Under the pieces are notes generated by a model that saw only the letters and a list, made by a program, of their open reading frames with translations, did no database searches and was not told the DNA's origin. Positions 6,767-14,360 of a stretch of 20,975 nucleotides of DNA are shown in pieces. Made by a program: the position numbers and the translations under genes. Origin of the DNA: Candidatus Bathyarchaeota archaeon RBG_13_60_20 (GTDB lineage Archaea > Thermoproteota > Bathyarchaeia > TCS64); assembly GCA_001775965.1 (NCBI GenBank), contig MEZG01000062.1, forward strand, positions 1 to 20,975, in the 5' to 3' direction. Within the stretch, counting starts at the first letter, position 1, and every line of letters starts with the position of its first letter.

Positions 6767-7825
6767 GTGCAGGGCTCACCTGTATTCACCGTGGGTACCT
6801 TGGCTTACTTTGAGGCCTTGAAGAAGTACACCGAGCTCGCGGGCCCCACGGGCTACGAGCAGAGGGTCCAGGAGGAGTTCACGAGGGACTTGGAGCCCTA
6901 CGTTGAGAGCGTCCGCAGGACGAACGTAGGCAACGTGGTGGCCCGGGTCGGGGGCTCGGGCAGGAAGGTGGTGGTCTTCGGCCACGCCGACGAGCTTGCC
7001 TACCACGTCCTCAGCGTCACGGACGACGGGTTCCTCCACATCAGCAGGGGCCGGGCCGACAAGCTGTCCTACCCATACACCCTCGTCGGGCAGAAGGCCC
7101 TTGTCCTGGGGGACGCGGGAGATGTGAGGGGCGCCTTCGTGAGCCCAACGGGCCACGTCCTGGGGCCCGAGGAGCGGGAGAAGCCCTTGGAGCCGTGGGG
7201 CGTCCTGGTTGACATCGGCGTGGACGGCAGGGGCGACGTGGAGAAGATGGGGGTCCACGTCGGCTCCCCAATAATCTGGAACCCTGAGACAGAGATGCTG
7301 GGGGACAAAGTCTTCGGGAAGGCCATGGACGACAGGTTCACCCACCCTGTTATGGTGGAGCTAGCCAGGAAGCTCCAGGGCATGGAGCTGGGCTGCGACC
7401 TGTACCTCGCGTCGTCGGTCCAAGAGGAGATAGGGTGCAAGGGGGCCCAGGACCTGGCCCGGCTGGGCTTTGACGTGAGCCTCGCCCTGGACATCGGGAT
7501 CGCGGGCGACTACCCCGCCCTGCCCAGGGACAGGATGCCCGTGAAGCTGGGCGGCGGCCCCGTCATAGTGTACAGGGACGCCAGCATAATCTACAACGTC
7601 GAGACCATCAGGGAGCTCAGGGGCGTCGCCGAGAAGAACGGCGTCCCCTACCAGCACGGCGTCTTCGAGCACTACGGCAGCGACAGCGCCAGCATGATGG
7701 CCGGCGGCGCCAGGCCCAACCTGCTCTGCGTGCCCTGCAGGTACAGCCACAGCCCCGTGGAGATGATACACATGGGCGACATGGAGAACCTCGTGAGATT
7801 GCTGTACCACTACGTCGTGGCATAG
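6767..7825 (+). CDS. M42-family metal-dependent aminopeptidase
   Basis: The protein has 352 residues, the usual length for M42 (TET/FrvX/endoglucanase M-like) peptidases. The dinuclear metal site is recognisable: H73 and D75 in GHADE, bridging D188 in KAMDDR, catalytic E220 and ligand E221 in VQEEIG, D242 in ALDIG, and H328 in RYSHSP. AGPTGYE (about 25-31) is the typical N-terminal motif. Such enzymes form large tetrahedral cytosolic assemblies that trim peptides to amino acids after the proteasome. GHADE replaces the more common GHMDE. The GTG at 6767 is taken as the start, about 7 nt from the predicted mRNA start; a TTG near 6800 is an alternative. The gene appears monocistronic. Confidence 0.9.
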   Translation: MQGSPVFTVGTLAYFEALKKYTELAGPTGYEQRVQEEFTRDLEPYVESVRRTNVGNVVARVGGSGRKVVVFGHADELAYHVLSVTDDGFLHISRGRADKLSYPYTLVGQKALVLGDAGDVRGAFVSPTGHVLGPEEREKPLEPWGVLVDIGVDGRGDVEKMGVHVGSPIIWNPETEMLGDKVFGKAMDDRFTHPVMVELARKLQGMELGCDLYLASSVQEEIGCKGAQDLARLGFDVSLALDIGIAGDYPALPRDRMPVKLGGGPVIVYRDASIIYNVETIRELRGVAEKNGVPYQHGVFEHYGSDSASMMAGGARPNLLCVPCRYSHSPVEMIHMGDMENLVRLLYHYVVA

Positions 7826-7883
7826 CCCCGAGGCACCTTCCACGCCGCCCCAGCTTCACTTCAGGCGCGGTCCCACGCGCCTA

Positions 7884-8567
7884 TCAGCTGCTAAGCGAGT
7901 AGTCCAGGGCCGCCTCCACGTGGATTTCAACGGTGTCCAGCATGGGCAGGCGGCCGTCGCCCCGCCTCAGCAGCATGGGCAGCTCGGTGCACCCGAGGAT
8001 GACCCCGTCCACCGGGTAGGCGTCAACGATGTCCAGCAGCCTCCCCCTGCTCTCGTCCCTTGTGACCCCTATCACCAGCTCATCGAAGACTATGCGGTCC
8101 ACCTCGTCCTGCTCCCGCTCGCCGGGCGTCACCACGTGGATGCCGTGGCTCCGCCCCGCCTCCTGGTAGAAGGTTCCCTGCATTGTGAACCTGATGCCGA
8201 GGAGCAGAAGCCGCTTGAGACCCAGGCCCCTGGCCCTCAGCATCGTAGCCTCGGATATGCTCAGCACGGGGACCACTGCCCGCCGCGACACCTCGTCGTA
8301 GACGGCGTGGGGCGAGTTAGCGGCCATAACGACGAACTCGGCCCCTGCCGCCTCCAGGCCCCTGACCCCCTCCACGATGTAGCCGATGTACGCGGCCCTG
8401 TCCCCATTCTCGTGGTCGGTGAACCTCTGGAAATCCAGGCTGTAGACGACGACCTCGGGGTAGTGGTAGTCACCCCGCCTGGCGTAGTACTTCTCATGAA
8501 TTAGACTGTAGTATCTGGCTGTGGACTCGTGGCTGATGCCACCGAGTACCCCTATCCGCTTCGCCAT
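7884..8567 (-). CDS. Aspartate/glutamate racemase-family protein lacking the first catalytic cysteine
   Basis: From the ATG at 8567 the protein has 227 residues and begins MAKRIGVLGGISHESTARYY, a classical Asp/Glu racemase N-terminus. A longer reading to 8720 only overlaps the upstream gene, and its first 51 residues look non-coding. The second active-site cysteine is present (C193 in LGCTELPML). The first, normally in a CNT.H or TNT.H motif, is replaced by ANSPH (A83). The family interconverts L- and D-acidic amino acids by a two-base mechanism. Loss of one base suggests one-way or non-racemase chemistry, as in relatives that carry Thr there. A weak TATA-like ACATAT near 8592 could give a leaderless mRNA. 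It follows the transglutaminase-like gene by 32 nt. Confidence 0.85.
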   Translation of the reverse strand: MAKRIGVLGGISHESTARYYSLIHEKYYARRGDYHYPEVVVYSLDFQRFTDHENGDRAAYIGYIVEGVRGLEAAGAEFVVMAANSPHAVYDEVSRRAVVPVLSISEATMLRARGLGLKRLLLLGIRFTMQGTFYQEAGRSHGIHVVTPGEREQDEVDRIVFDELVIGVTRDESRGRLLDIVDAYPVDGVILGCTELPMLLRRGDGRLPMLDTVEIHVEAALDYSLSS

Positions 8568-8599
8568 GTGCAGAGATGAGGAGCCCCGCCGATATGTCC

Positions 8600-9871
8600 C
8601 TACCGGGTGGTGAAGTACGCGGAGTACAGCTTGTCCATGACCTCGCCCTCGGGCGTCATGACTCCTATTACGAGCCGCAGGGTCTCGAACCGGGGGCCCG
8701 TCAGTTTCAGGGTGCTCCACCTGGTCTCCTTGAAGGCTAGGTTGAAGGGGGCGCTAAGGGCCTCGGCCCTCACGTTCCCGTCAAGATCCTCAAGGGCCAC
8801 CCAGACCCTGTAGCCCTCCGCCGTAAGCCGCCCCTCGTTGGTGGACTTGACGTCGAGAGTCACCCTCTCGTTCCTTCTGGTGGCGGACCAGCTCTGGTAG
8901 ACGTAGGGCGCATCCCCCACGGGGAACACCTCAGTGGCCTTGTGGTTGAACTCCGCCGGGACCTTGCCGATATCCCAGCCCTCGGTCGTGGTCTCCAGGT
9001 AGTAGTAGGTGACGTTGTCCACCGTCCAGTGGGCTCCCGTTGCGTCCACAGCAAGCCCGACAGCCATGTGGTTGGGCAGCAGGAGCAGCGACACCTGGTA
9101 GCCCATGGACTCCAGGAGGCTGGCCATGAGTATGCTGGTGTCCTCGCAGTCGCCCCCGCCGTCCGCAAGGGTCTCCAGCGGGTACTTGGGGTAGTCTCCC
9201 AGTCCACCTGACGGGGACTCTTCCACGTACTCGAGGCTCTGGACGAAGGACACGGCAAGCCCCATGACCTCCGGCTCGGTCAGGCCCTCCTCGACCCTGA
9301 ATACCTCGAACTCCCTGGCCAGCACCGAGACGTATCCGTCGTCGTGGGGGTGAAGCACGTAGCCCCTGTAGTCTGTTGTAGTGTACCTTGCCTTGACGCT
9401 GTAGTAGCTGTACAGAGCCTCTGGCACGCTGACGCTGACCGATCTCTCCGCCCCCTCCCAGGTCCACGTGTACTCCTTCTCTATAACGGGAATTGAGCCT
9501 GGGGAAATAGGGAGCCCCCCGAACGCGGCCTCGTAGTCGCTCAGCAGGGACTCGTACTCGGACGTGAGCTGCTGGTAACGTTCCTGCAGCGTATCGTGCT
9601 CACCCACCAGCGTCTCGTAACCCTCGGACAGGCCGTCGTACTGGCTCTGGAGGGCGTGAAGCTGCGTCAGCAGCTCCTCGCGTTCGTCCATCAACGCGTC
9701 GAACTCGACGTCCAGGGCAGATAGGTCACCTTGGAGGCCTTCTACGGTGCCCTGCAGCCCCACTATCTGTGGGCCGAGCACCATGTAGATGTACGCGAAA
9801 CCCGAGCCGCCGCCGAGGATGACGCCTATGAGTAAGGCTCCTATTGTCTTTGCGCTCAAGACAGGCTTCAA
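8600..9871 (-). CDS. Membrane-anchored coiled-coil protein with a transglutaminase-like domain
   Basis: The protein has 423 residues from TTG 9871. One N-terminal membrane helix (about 9-33) is followed by a long heptad-like coiled coil (about 36-115, rich in L, E, Q). After a linker comes a transglutaminase-like papain fold: C242 in DGGGDCEDTS, H268 in LLPNHMAVGL, and an acidic residue near YYYLETT (E293). The C-terminal about 90 residues look like a beta-sandwich. The helix with positively charged start suggests an N-in anchor with the enzymatic part outside the cell, where it could act as a peptidase or cross-linking enzyme. A TATA-like box at 9884-9890 predicts an mRNA start near 9860, so TTG 9859 (residue 5) may be the true start. 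Confidence 0.85.
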   Translation of the reverse strand: MKPVLSAKTIGALLIGVILGGGSGFAYIYMVLGPQIVGLQGTVEGLQGDLSALDVEFDALMDEREELLTQLHALQSQYDGLSEGYETLVGEHDTLQERYQQLTSEYESLLSDYEAAFGGLPISPGSIPVIEKEYTWTWEGAERSVSVSVPEALYSYYSVKARYTTTDYRGYVLHPHDDGYVSVLAREFEVFRVEEGLTEPEVMGLAVSFVQSLEYVEESPSGGLGDYPKYPLETLADGGGDCEDTSILMASLLESMGYQVSLLLLPNHMAVGLAVDATGAHWTVDNVTYYYLETTTEGWDIGKVPAEFNHKATEVFPVGDAPYVYQSWSATRRNERVTLDVKSTNEGRLTAEGYRVWVALEDLDGNVRAEALSAPFNLAFKETRWSTLKLTGPRFETLRLVIGVMTPEGEVMDKLYSAYFTTR

Positions 9872-9883
9872 GGCGTCGTACCG

Positions 9884-9890
9884 CTATAAA
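9884..9890 (-). promoter_or_regulatory. TATA-like box for the transglutaminase-like gene
   Basis: The minus strand reads TTTATAG, with the centre about 27 nt from 9860. It favours the in-frame TTG at 9859 as a leaderless start over TTG 9871. Confidence 0.4.
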
Positions 9891-9919
9891 GGAATATGCC
9901 GGGTGGGTATGGAGCCCCG

Positions 9920-10441
9920 CTACATGCCGAGGCCGGGCATCCTGTACCGCTTCTCCCACTCGGCCCTCATGGCGATGTCCTTGGGGTCCCTGAGGTGGTC
10001 GCTGCAGACGACGCCGTCCAGGTGGTCAATCTAGTGCTGCAGGAGCTCGCTCATGCCGTCCCTGAAGGTCTCCGTATGCTGGCCGCCCAACTCGTCCGCG
10101 TACCTGACCCTGATGGCCGTGTTCCTCGTTATCTTGACGAAGAAGGCGGACTCCAGGCTGAAGCAGCTGTCCCAGACTTGGAAGGTCTCGGGGCTCCTCC
10201 ACTCGATCACCGGGTTCACCAGGTAGAAGCGGCGTTCAGGCGTCTGGACGTAGACGAGCCTGAGGGGGTGCCCGATCTGGGGCGCCGCTATGCCCCTGCC
10301 CATCCCGTAGACCTCCTGGTGCCTCGTCAGGGTGTCCCGGAGGTCAGCCAGAAAAGGCTTGAGTCCCTCGAAATCAGTGACCTCGGCTGACCTCTCCCTC
10401 AGCCTCGGATCCCCGAGGAGGACCGTGTCTCTGACAACCAT
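9920..10441 (-). pseudogene. def: Peptide deformylase with the catalytic Glu codon replaced by in-frame TAG
   Basis: Start ATG at 10441. Residues 49-57 (RGIAAPQIG) are deformylase motif 1, C93 in VWDSCFS is the metal-binding cysteine of motif 2, and the reading reaches SELLQH (H136). The next codon, 10031-10033, is TAG. Reading continues in the same frame as IDHLDGVVCSDH and ends with TAG at 9920-9922. The broken motif is therefore H-(stop)-I-D-H-L-D-G, where the family has HEIDHLDG and the missing residue is the catalytic glutamate. A single GAG-to-TAG change explains it, and 36 well-formed codons remain downstream. The enzyme removes formyl groups from N-terminal methionine in bacteria; archaeal homologues are uncommon and their role is unclear. 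Nonsense mutation, sequencing error or recoding are all possible. A TATA-like box implies a leaderless mRNA. Confidence 0.85.
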
Positions 10442-10463
10442 GGCTGACCCATGGGCACCGGGG

Positions 10464-10472
10464 GATATAACC
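10464..10472. promoter_or_regulatory. TATA-like box between divergent deformylase and PhzF genes
   Basis: GATATAACC reads GGTTATATC on the other strand. The predicted start on the minus strand is near 10440, coinciding with the deformylase ATG; on the plus strand it is near 10493, ahead of the PhzF ATG at 10518. It is probably used in both directions. Confidence 0.45.
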
Positions 10473-10517
10473 TGACGTATGCGTAAACGATTTAGTGAGG
10501 GGGGGCTAATCCAAGTC

Positions 10518-11327
10518 ATGGACCCAGTCCCGTTCTACCAGGTGGATGCCTTCACCGAGACGCCCTTCAGAGGCAACCCCGCGGCCGTCTGCTTCATGGG
10601 CACAGGCCTTCAGGACGACCTGTACCTGGCCATCTCGGCGGAGATGAACCTGAGCGAGACGGCCTTCGCTGAGCCTGAGGCACAGGGCGTCTACAGGCTC
10701 AGGTGGTTTACACCCAAGAGGGAGGTGCCCCTCTGCGGGCACGCCACCCTTGCCCTCGCCCACGTGCTCTTCAACGAGCTCGGGTACGGCGGCGACAAGA
10801 TAACGTTTAGGACGGCGTCGAGCGAACTACACGCGTACAGGGATCGGCGCGGCGTCCTCATGGACTTCCCCCGCAACGACCCCAAACCCCTCGCCCCCAT
10901 AAAAGGGATACTGGACGGCCTGGGAGTCGAGGACATCCTGGGCTTCCAGTACAGCGACACCAACCAGAAGCTCCTAGTGGAACTCGGCTCCGAGGAGCAG
11001 GTGCGCTCCGTGAGCCCCGACTTCAAGGCGCTCATGGCCGTCGAAAACACCTTGGGGTGGAGAGGCGTCATAGCCACCTCCCGGTCTGCCGAGTACGACT
11101 TCGTGTCCAGATACTTCGCGCCCTGGATGGGCGTGGACGAGGACCCCGTCACGGGCTCGGCTCACACGGTCCTCGGCCCCTACTGGGCCGGGAAGCTGGG
11201 CAAGGTCAGCTTGAAGGCGTACCAGGCGTCAAGGAGGGGCGGCGCCCTCCACGTGGAGCTACAGAACGACCGGGTGAACATCGTCGGGGGCAGCGTGACG
11301 GTGATAAGGGGCTCCCTGAGCCTCTAG
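10518..11327 (+). CDS. PhzF-family isomerase/epimerase-like protein
   Basis: The protein has 269 residues and begins MDPVPFYQVDAFTETPFRGN, the standard PhzF opening. The catalytic glutamate is E47 in NLSETAF. VPLCGHATLA (about 70-79) and MGVDEDPVTGSAHT (near residue 205) complete the two pseudo-symmetric active-site halves, and QASRRGG lies near the end. PhzF catalyses a proton-shift isomerisation in phenazine synthesis; archaeal members act on unknown metabolites, and no phenazine genes are present here. I prefer the ATG at 10518 over 10479, because the extra 13 residues are outside the family pattern and a G-rich tract just upstream of 10518 can bind the ribosome. The stop codon overlaps that of the convergent downstream gene. 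Confidence 0.9.
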   Translation: MDPVPFYQVDAFTETPFRGNPAAVCFMGTGLQDDLYLAISAEMNLSETAFAEPEAQGVYRLRWFTPKREVPLCGHATLALAHVLFNELGYGGDKITFRTASSELHAYRDRRGVLMDFPRNDPKPLAPIKGILDGLGVEDILGFQYSDTNQKLLVELGSEEQVRSVSPDFKALMAVENTLGWRGVIATSRSAEYDFVSRYFAPWMGVDEDPVTGSAHTVLGPYWAGKLGKVSLKAYQASRRGGALHVELQNDRVNIVGGSVTVIRGSLSL

Positions 11328-11904
11328 CCCCGAAGCAGCTTGAGCACTGTCTTAACCGCGGAGACGACGATACAGACCCCCAGGACCACCAGGCTCATTA
11401 TCGAGGCGGCCTGCAGCGTGCCGGCCATGGGCAGCTTCATCCCGATCACGGTCTTGTACTCCCTGAAGACATAGTCCAGCGTCACGTAGAGGCCGTTCAC
11501 AGCGCTGGCCCCAGCAAGGGCGATGAACGTTGCCCCCCAAAGCCTCCTCTCCCCGGACAGGTCCAGGAGGGTGGCCGTGTGGCAGGGCTGTGGCTTAGGT
11601 TGCTCCCGCGGCTCCTCTTCGAGTGAGGAATGAGCCTCGGCGGAGCTTCTTCGGACTGTTCCTTCTTCTCGGGTAGCCTGACTCTCAGGTTCCTCAGCCT
11701 TCCCAGGCTCAGCCCCCTCAGGGCGTCCAGGGGGCTTTTACGGCTCGGCTTCTCCTGGGCGGGTTCATAGTCGTAGTCGTCGTCTTCCGGCGGGGCCTCG
11801 ACCTGCTTCACGGGTTGGGGCGCTCTGGTGCTCCGGTTCATGTAGATGATCATGAAGGCTGTCCAGAGCGGGATCAAGTCCCCCAGTAGCAGCACCCAGT
11901 TCAA
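11324..11904 (-). pseudogene. Three-helix membrane protein interrupted by an apparent frameshift
   Basis: TTG at 11904 opens a frame starting NWVLLLGDLIPLWTAFMIIY (a membrane helix), followed by an acidic then basic linker and RLPEKKEQSEEAP (to about 11641). After that the frame degenerates. In the frame displaced by one base, from about 11638, coding character resumes: a hydrophilic EEEPREQPKPQP, helix LWGATFIALAGASAVNGLYV, and helix IMSLVVLGVCIVVSAVKTVL, ending with TAG at 11324-11326. The second frame has no usable ATG/GTG/TTG before its first helix and a stop at 11738-11740, so the two parts form one broken gene of about 192 residues. I do not recognise the family. The frameshift may be a sequencing error, a real lesion or programmed. 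Its stop overlaps that of PhzF. Confidence 0.65.
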
Positions 11905-11930
11905 TGCGACCTCTGAGACACGGCGGACTC

Positions 11931-11938
11931 GTTTAAAC
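11931..11938 (-). promoter_or_regulatory. TATA-like box for the frameshifted membrane-protein gene
   Basis: GTTTAAAC is self-complementary, and its centre lies about 27 nt from 11907, just before the TTG at 11904. This supports that start and a near-leaderless transcript. Confidence 0.45.
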
Positions 11939-12029
11939 CCTTATGGAGCGTTGTTAGTGATTCCCATTCAGTCGGGGCATGACCGATGCCATCATATAAT
12001 TACCGGGTCGAGGACTGGGCCCCGCCCGG

Positions 12030-13289
12030 TCACCTGGCGAGGGTCCCGAGGACGTCGAACTGCATCTCCCTGGGCTCTCCCAGCAGCCTGACCCTCCCCG
12101 ACAGCTCCGGGCTGCCCTGCACCTCACGGGCGAGGCTCTCGCTGATCCAGATGCGCCCCAGCTCCTGGGTATTCTTGATCCGGACCACCCTCGCACCCGC
12201 GGGGTCCACGGGCCCGCATATCCGTATCGCGGTGGCTATGGCGTCCCTATCGCTGGGCAGGAAGGGCGGTATCTTCCCCGTCTCGCCGCTGCCCTGGGTG
12301 AGGCAGTTCACGTAGGTCTGCTGGTGGTCGATCCTGGCCGCGGCCCGGGCAGTGGTGAGGTCCGCGAGTCCTATGCCTATGGCGTTGCCGTGGGTCTCCT
12401 CGGAGAGGTCCAGGACCACGATCTTGCCCACCCTGGGGGCCCTGAGGTCAGACTCGCCGGGCATCCAGAACCTGCCCGTCACGTTGGTGTCCATGCCGAC
12501 GCCGCTGATGTTCTTCCCGATCTCCTCCACGATGAGCACATCCACGTCCATGAAGGGTATCCGGGGGAGCAGCTCCTTAGCCGTCTCCAGGAGCCCCTTC
12601 TCCTCCTCCATGAACTCCCCGGGCAGAAGCGCCTTCACCATGGCCGTCTCGTGGCGGGCGTTCTCCAGCACGGCGAGGCCCATGACCACGTTGGTCTTCT
12701 CGGCGATGAGCCTCCCCGCCTCAGGCATGATCCTGTGGTATCCGTTGTACTTGTGCCAGTGGATCATCTCGGCGCCCTTCTGCTTCCCCAGGCCGATGGC
12801 CAGCATCTTCAGGAGCCCGCTCTCGATCTCCCCCTTGAAGTCGGTGTGGGGCTTCACCCTGCCCACCACGAGGATGCCGTCGGCCCGGAGCGCGAGCCTG
12901 TCCAGGTAGACGGTGACGCCGCCGTCCAGCGTCCCCACCGGGTCCACCTCCATGCTGGACCTTATGGGCGCCCCCACCGCCTCCTCGGTGACCCCCAGGC
13001 TGCACAGCACGTCCACCTGGCCCTCAGGCGTGGAGCCCCCGTGGCTGCCCATGGCGGGCACGATGAAGGGCTCCCCTCCGGTCTTCCTCACCTCCTCGAC
13101 GACCGTCGCCAGTATCCCGGCTATGTTGGCTATGCCCCTGCTGCCGGCAGTGACGGCTATGCTCTGGCCTTTCCCGATCCTCTCCTTCAGCCCCTTCTTG
13201 GCCAGCTCCTGCCTTATCTTTTTCCTGTAGTCCTCTAGGGTGGGCTGGTCGAAGACCTGCCGCGCCTCAACCATCCTGGGTAGACTCAT
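12030..13289 (-). CDS. LarA-like (DUF2088) nickel-pincer racemase/epimerase family protein
   Basis: This 419-residue protein matches the LarA fold pattern. AVTAGSRGIAN (about 45-55) takes the place of the N-terminal cofactor-binding loop. H83 in PAMGSHGGSTPEGQ matches the catalytic-domain histidine, and H148 in GRVKPHTDF, K161 in SGLLKM and H177/H179 in MIHWHK line up by eye with the His-Lys-His set that holds the nickel-pincer nucleotide in lactate racemase. LarA enzymes racemise or epimerise alpha-hydroxy acids by hydride transfer in the cytosol and need LarB/C/E-made cofactor; no such genes are in this window. It follows the PdxA2-like gene by 6 nt and ends the kinase/dehydrogenase operon, so a four-carbon sugar acid is the likely substrate (inference). 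A six-base inverted pair ACCGGG/CCCGGT surrounds the end of the gene. Confidence 0.85.
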   Translation of the reverse strand: MSLPRMVEARQVFDQPTLEDYRKKIRQELAKKGLKERIGKGQSIAVTAGSRGIANIAGILATVVEEVRKTGGEPFIVPAMGSHGGSTPEGQVDVLCSLGVTEEAVGAPIRSSMEVDPVGTLDGGVTVYLDRLALRADGILVVGRVKPHTDFKGEIESGLLKMLAIGLGKQKGAEMIHWHKYNGYHRIMPEAGRLIAEKTNVVMGLAVLENARHETAMVKALLPGEFMEEEKGLLETAKELLPRIPFMDVDVLIVEEIGKNISGVGMDTNVTGRFWMPGESDLRAPRVGKIVVLDLSEETHGNAIGIGLADLTTARAAARIDHQQTYVNCLTQGSGETGKIPPFLPSDRDAIATAIRICGPVDPAGARVVRIKNTQELGRIWISESLAREVQGSPELSGRVRLLGEPREMQFDVLGTLAR

Positions 13290-13295
13290 GGTCCT

Positions 13296-14360
13296 CTACT
13301 CCCCTCGATCCTTCTCCAGCCGCTTGAATCTTTCCCGCGCTCCGGCCATCTGTACGGCTACCTGTATGGCCTCCTTGAGGCTCTGAGGGTTGGCGGTCCC
13401 CTCCCTCCTCCCAGCCTTGCCGTAGGCGGTGCCGTGGTCTACGCTGGTCCTGATGAAGGGGAGGCCGACGGTGATGTTCACGCCGGCCATGTCACCCCAC
13501 TCCCCGGCCGCCTCGTCCCACCTGAACCCGGCCAGCTTCACGGGTATGTGACCCTGGTCGTGGTACATGGCCACCACTACGTCGTAGAGGCCTCCCAGGG
13601 CCTTCCCAAAGACTGTGTCGGGGGGCACCGGCCCCTCAACGTTGAGGCCCCTCATCTTCACCTCCGCTATGGCCGGCCCGATCCTGGTCCTCTCCTCGTC
13701 GCCGAAGAGGCCGCCGTCGCTGCTGTGCGGGTTCAGCCCAGCCACGGCGATCCTCGGGGCCTCTATGCCCAGCTTCCGGGCCGCGTCGTAGGCCACCTCG
13801 ATGGTGGCCACGATCCTCTCCTTCGTGATCCTCTCCGGGACGAGCCTCAGGGGTATATGGGTGGTGACGTGGACCACCCTCAGGCACCCGGATATGAGCA
13901 TCATCGCGTAGTTCTTCACGCCGGCCTTCTCCGCGAGGAGCTCCGTGTGGCCCGGGTACGCGTAGCCGCCCATGTTCATGGCCTCCTTGTTGAGCGGCGC
14001 CGTCACGATGGCGTCCACATCCCCGGCCAGCGCCATGTCCGCTGCCCTCAGAACGTACTCCACAGAGGCTCTTCCCGCCATGGCCTGGGGGACTCCCATG
14101 ACCAGCCTGTCCGGGTCGATGTTAGCCAGGTCCAGCAGGTCTATAGCCCCGTGCCTGTACTCCGCCTCCGCTAGCTCCCTGACCTTGTGGACCGACAGAC
14201 GCGACTTGGCGACCTCGATCCCCATCCGCATGGCCGAGCCGTCCCCCACCACCACGGGCCTGCACGCCTCGTAGACCAGGGGGTCGCTCAGCGCCTTGGC
14301 TATGATCTCGGGGCCTATGCCGGCCGGGTCCCCCATGGTTATCGCTATCAGCGGCCTCAT
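13296..14360 (-). CDS. pdxA2: PdxA2-type 4-phospho-threonate/erythronate dehydrogenase
   Basis: This 354-residue member of the PdxA family begins PLIAITMGDPAGIGPEI, the family hallmark. The metal-site histidines are H168 (TTHIP), H212 (LNPHSSDGGLFG) and H267 (MYHDQGHIPVK); RTSVDHGTAYGKAG closes the active site. PdxA itself oxidises 4-hydroxythreonine 4-phosphate in vitamin B6 synthesis. The copies next to DUF1537 kinases instead oxidise 4-phospho-D-threonate or -erythronate, and the product decarboxylates to dihydroxyacetone phosphate. Here the gene overlaps the DUF1537 gene by 4 nt (ATGA), and TACK archaea usually make PLP by the PdxS/T route, so the catabolic role is much more likely. It acts as a cytosolic dimer using NAD. 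Confidence 0.88.
   Translation of the reverse strand: MRPLIAITMGDPAGIGPEIIAKALSDPLVYEACRPVVVGDGSAMRMGIEVAKSRLSVHKVRELAEAEYRHGAIDLLDLANIDPDRLVMGVPQAMAGRASVEYVLRAADMALAGDVDAIVTAPLNKEAMNMGGYAYPGHTELLAEKAGVKNYAMMLISGCLRVVHVTTHIPLRLVPERITKERIVATIEVAYDAARKLGIEAPRIAVAGLNPHSSDGGLFGDEERTRIGPAIAEVKMRGLNVEGPVPPDTVFGKALGGLYDVVVAMYHDQGHIPVKLAGFRWDEAAGEWGDMAGVNITVGLPFIRTSVDHGTAYGKAGRREGTANPQSLKEAIQVAVQMAGARERFKRLEKDRGE

Noticed and set aside
8568..8720. N-terminal extension of the racemase-family gene to 8720
   Set aside because: The 51 extra residues are low-complexity, overlap the transglutaminase-like gene in another frame, and precede a canonical racemase start at 8567.
10031..10033. Selenocysteine or general amber reassignment as an explanation of the deformylase stop
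   Set aside because: Selenocysteine uses UGA, and UAG ends several intact genes here (for example the MFS, nitroreductase, M42 and PhzF genes), so general reassignment is not supported.
11352..11540. Separate 62-residue minus-strand frame
   Set aside because: It lies in the third frame; the neighbouring frame shows two real membrane helices and the correct stop, so this one is a shadow.
12324..13238. 304-codon open frame on the plus strand opposite the LarA-like gene
   Set aside because: It is an antisense shadow caused by high third-position GC. The minus-strand frame has the family motifs, while this one is His/Pro/Arg-rich with no domain.
13434..14174. 246-codon plus-strand open frame opposite the PdxA2-like gene
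   Set aside because: Composition is shadow-like, there is no ribosome site, and the opposite strand encodes a clear PdxA family protein.
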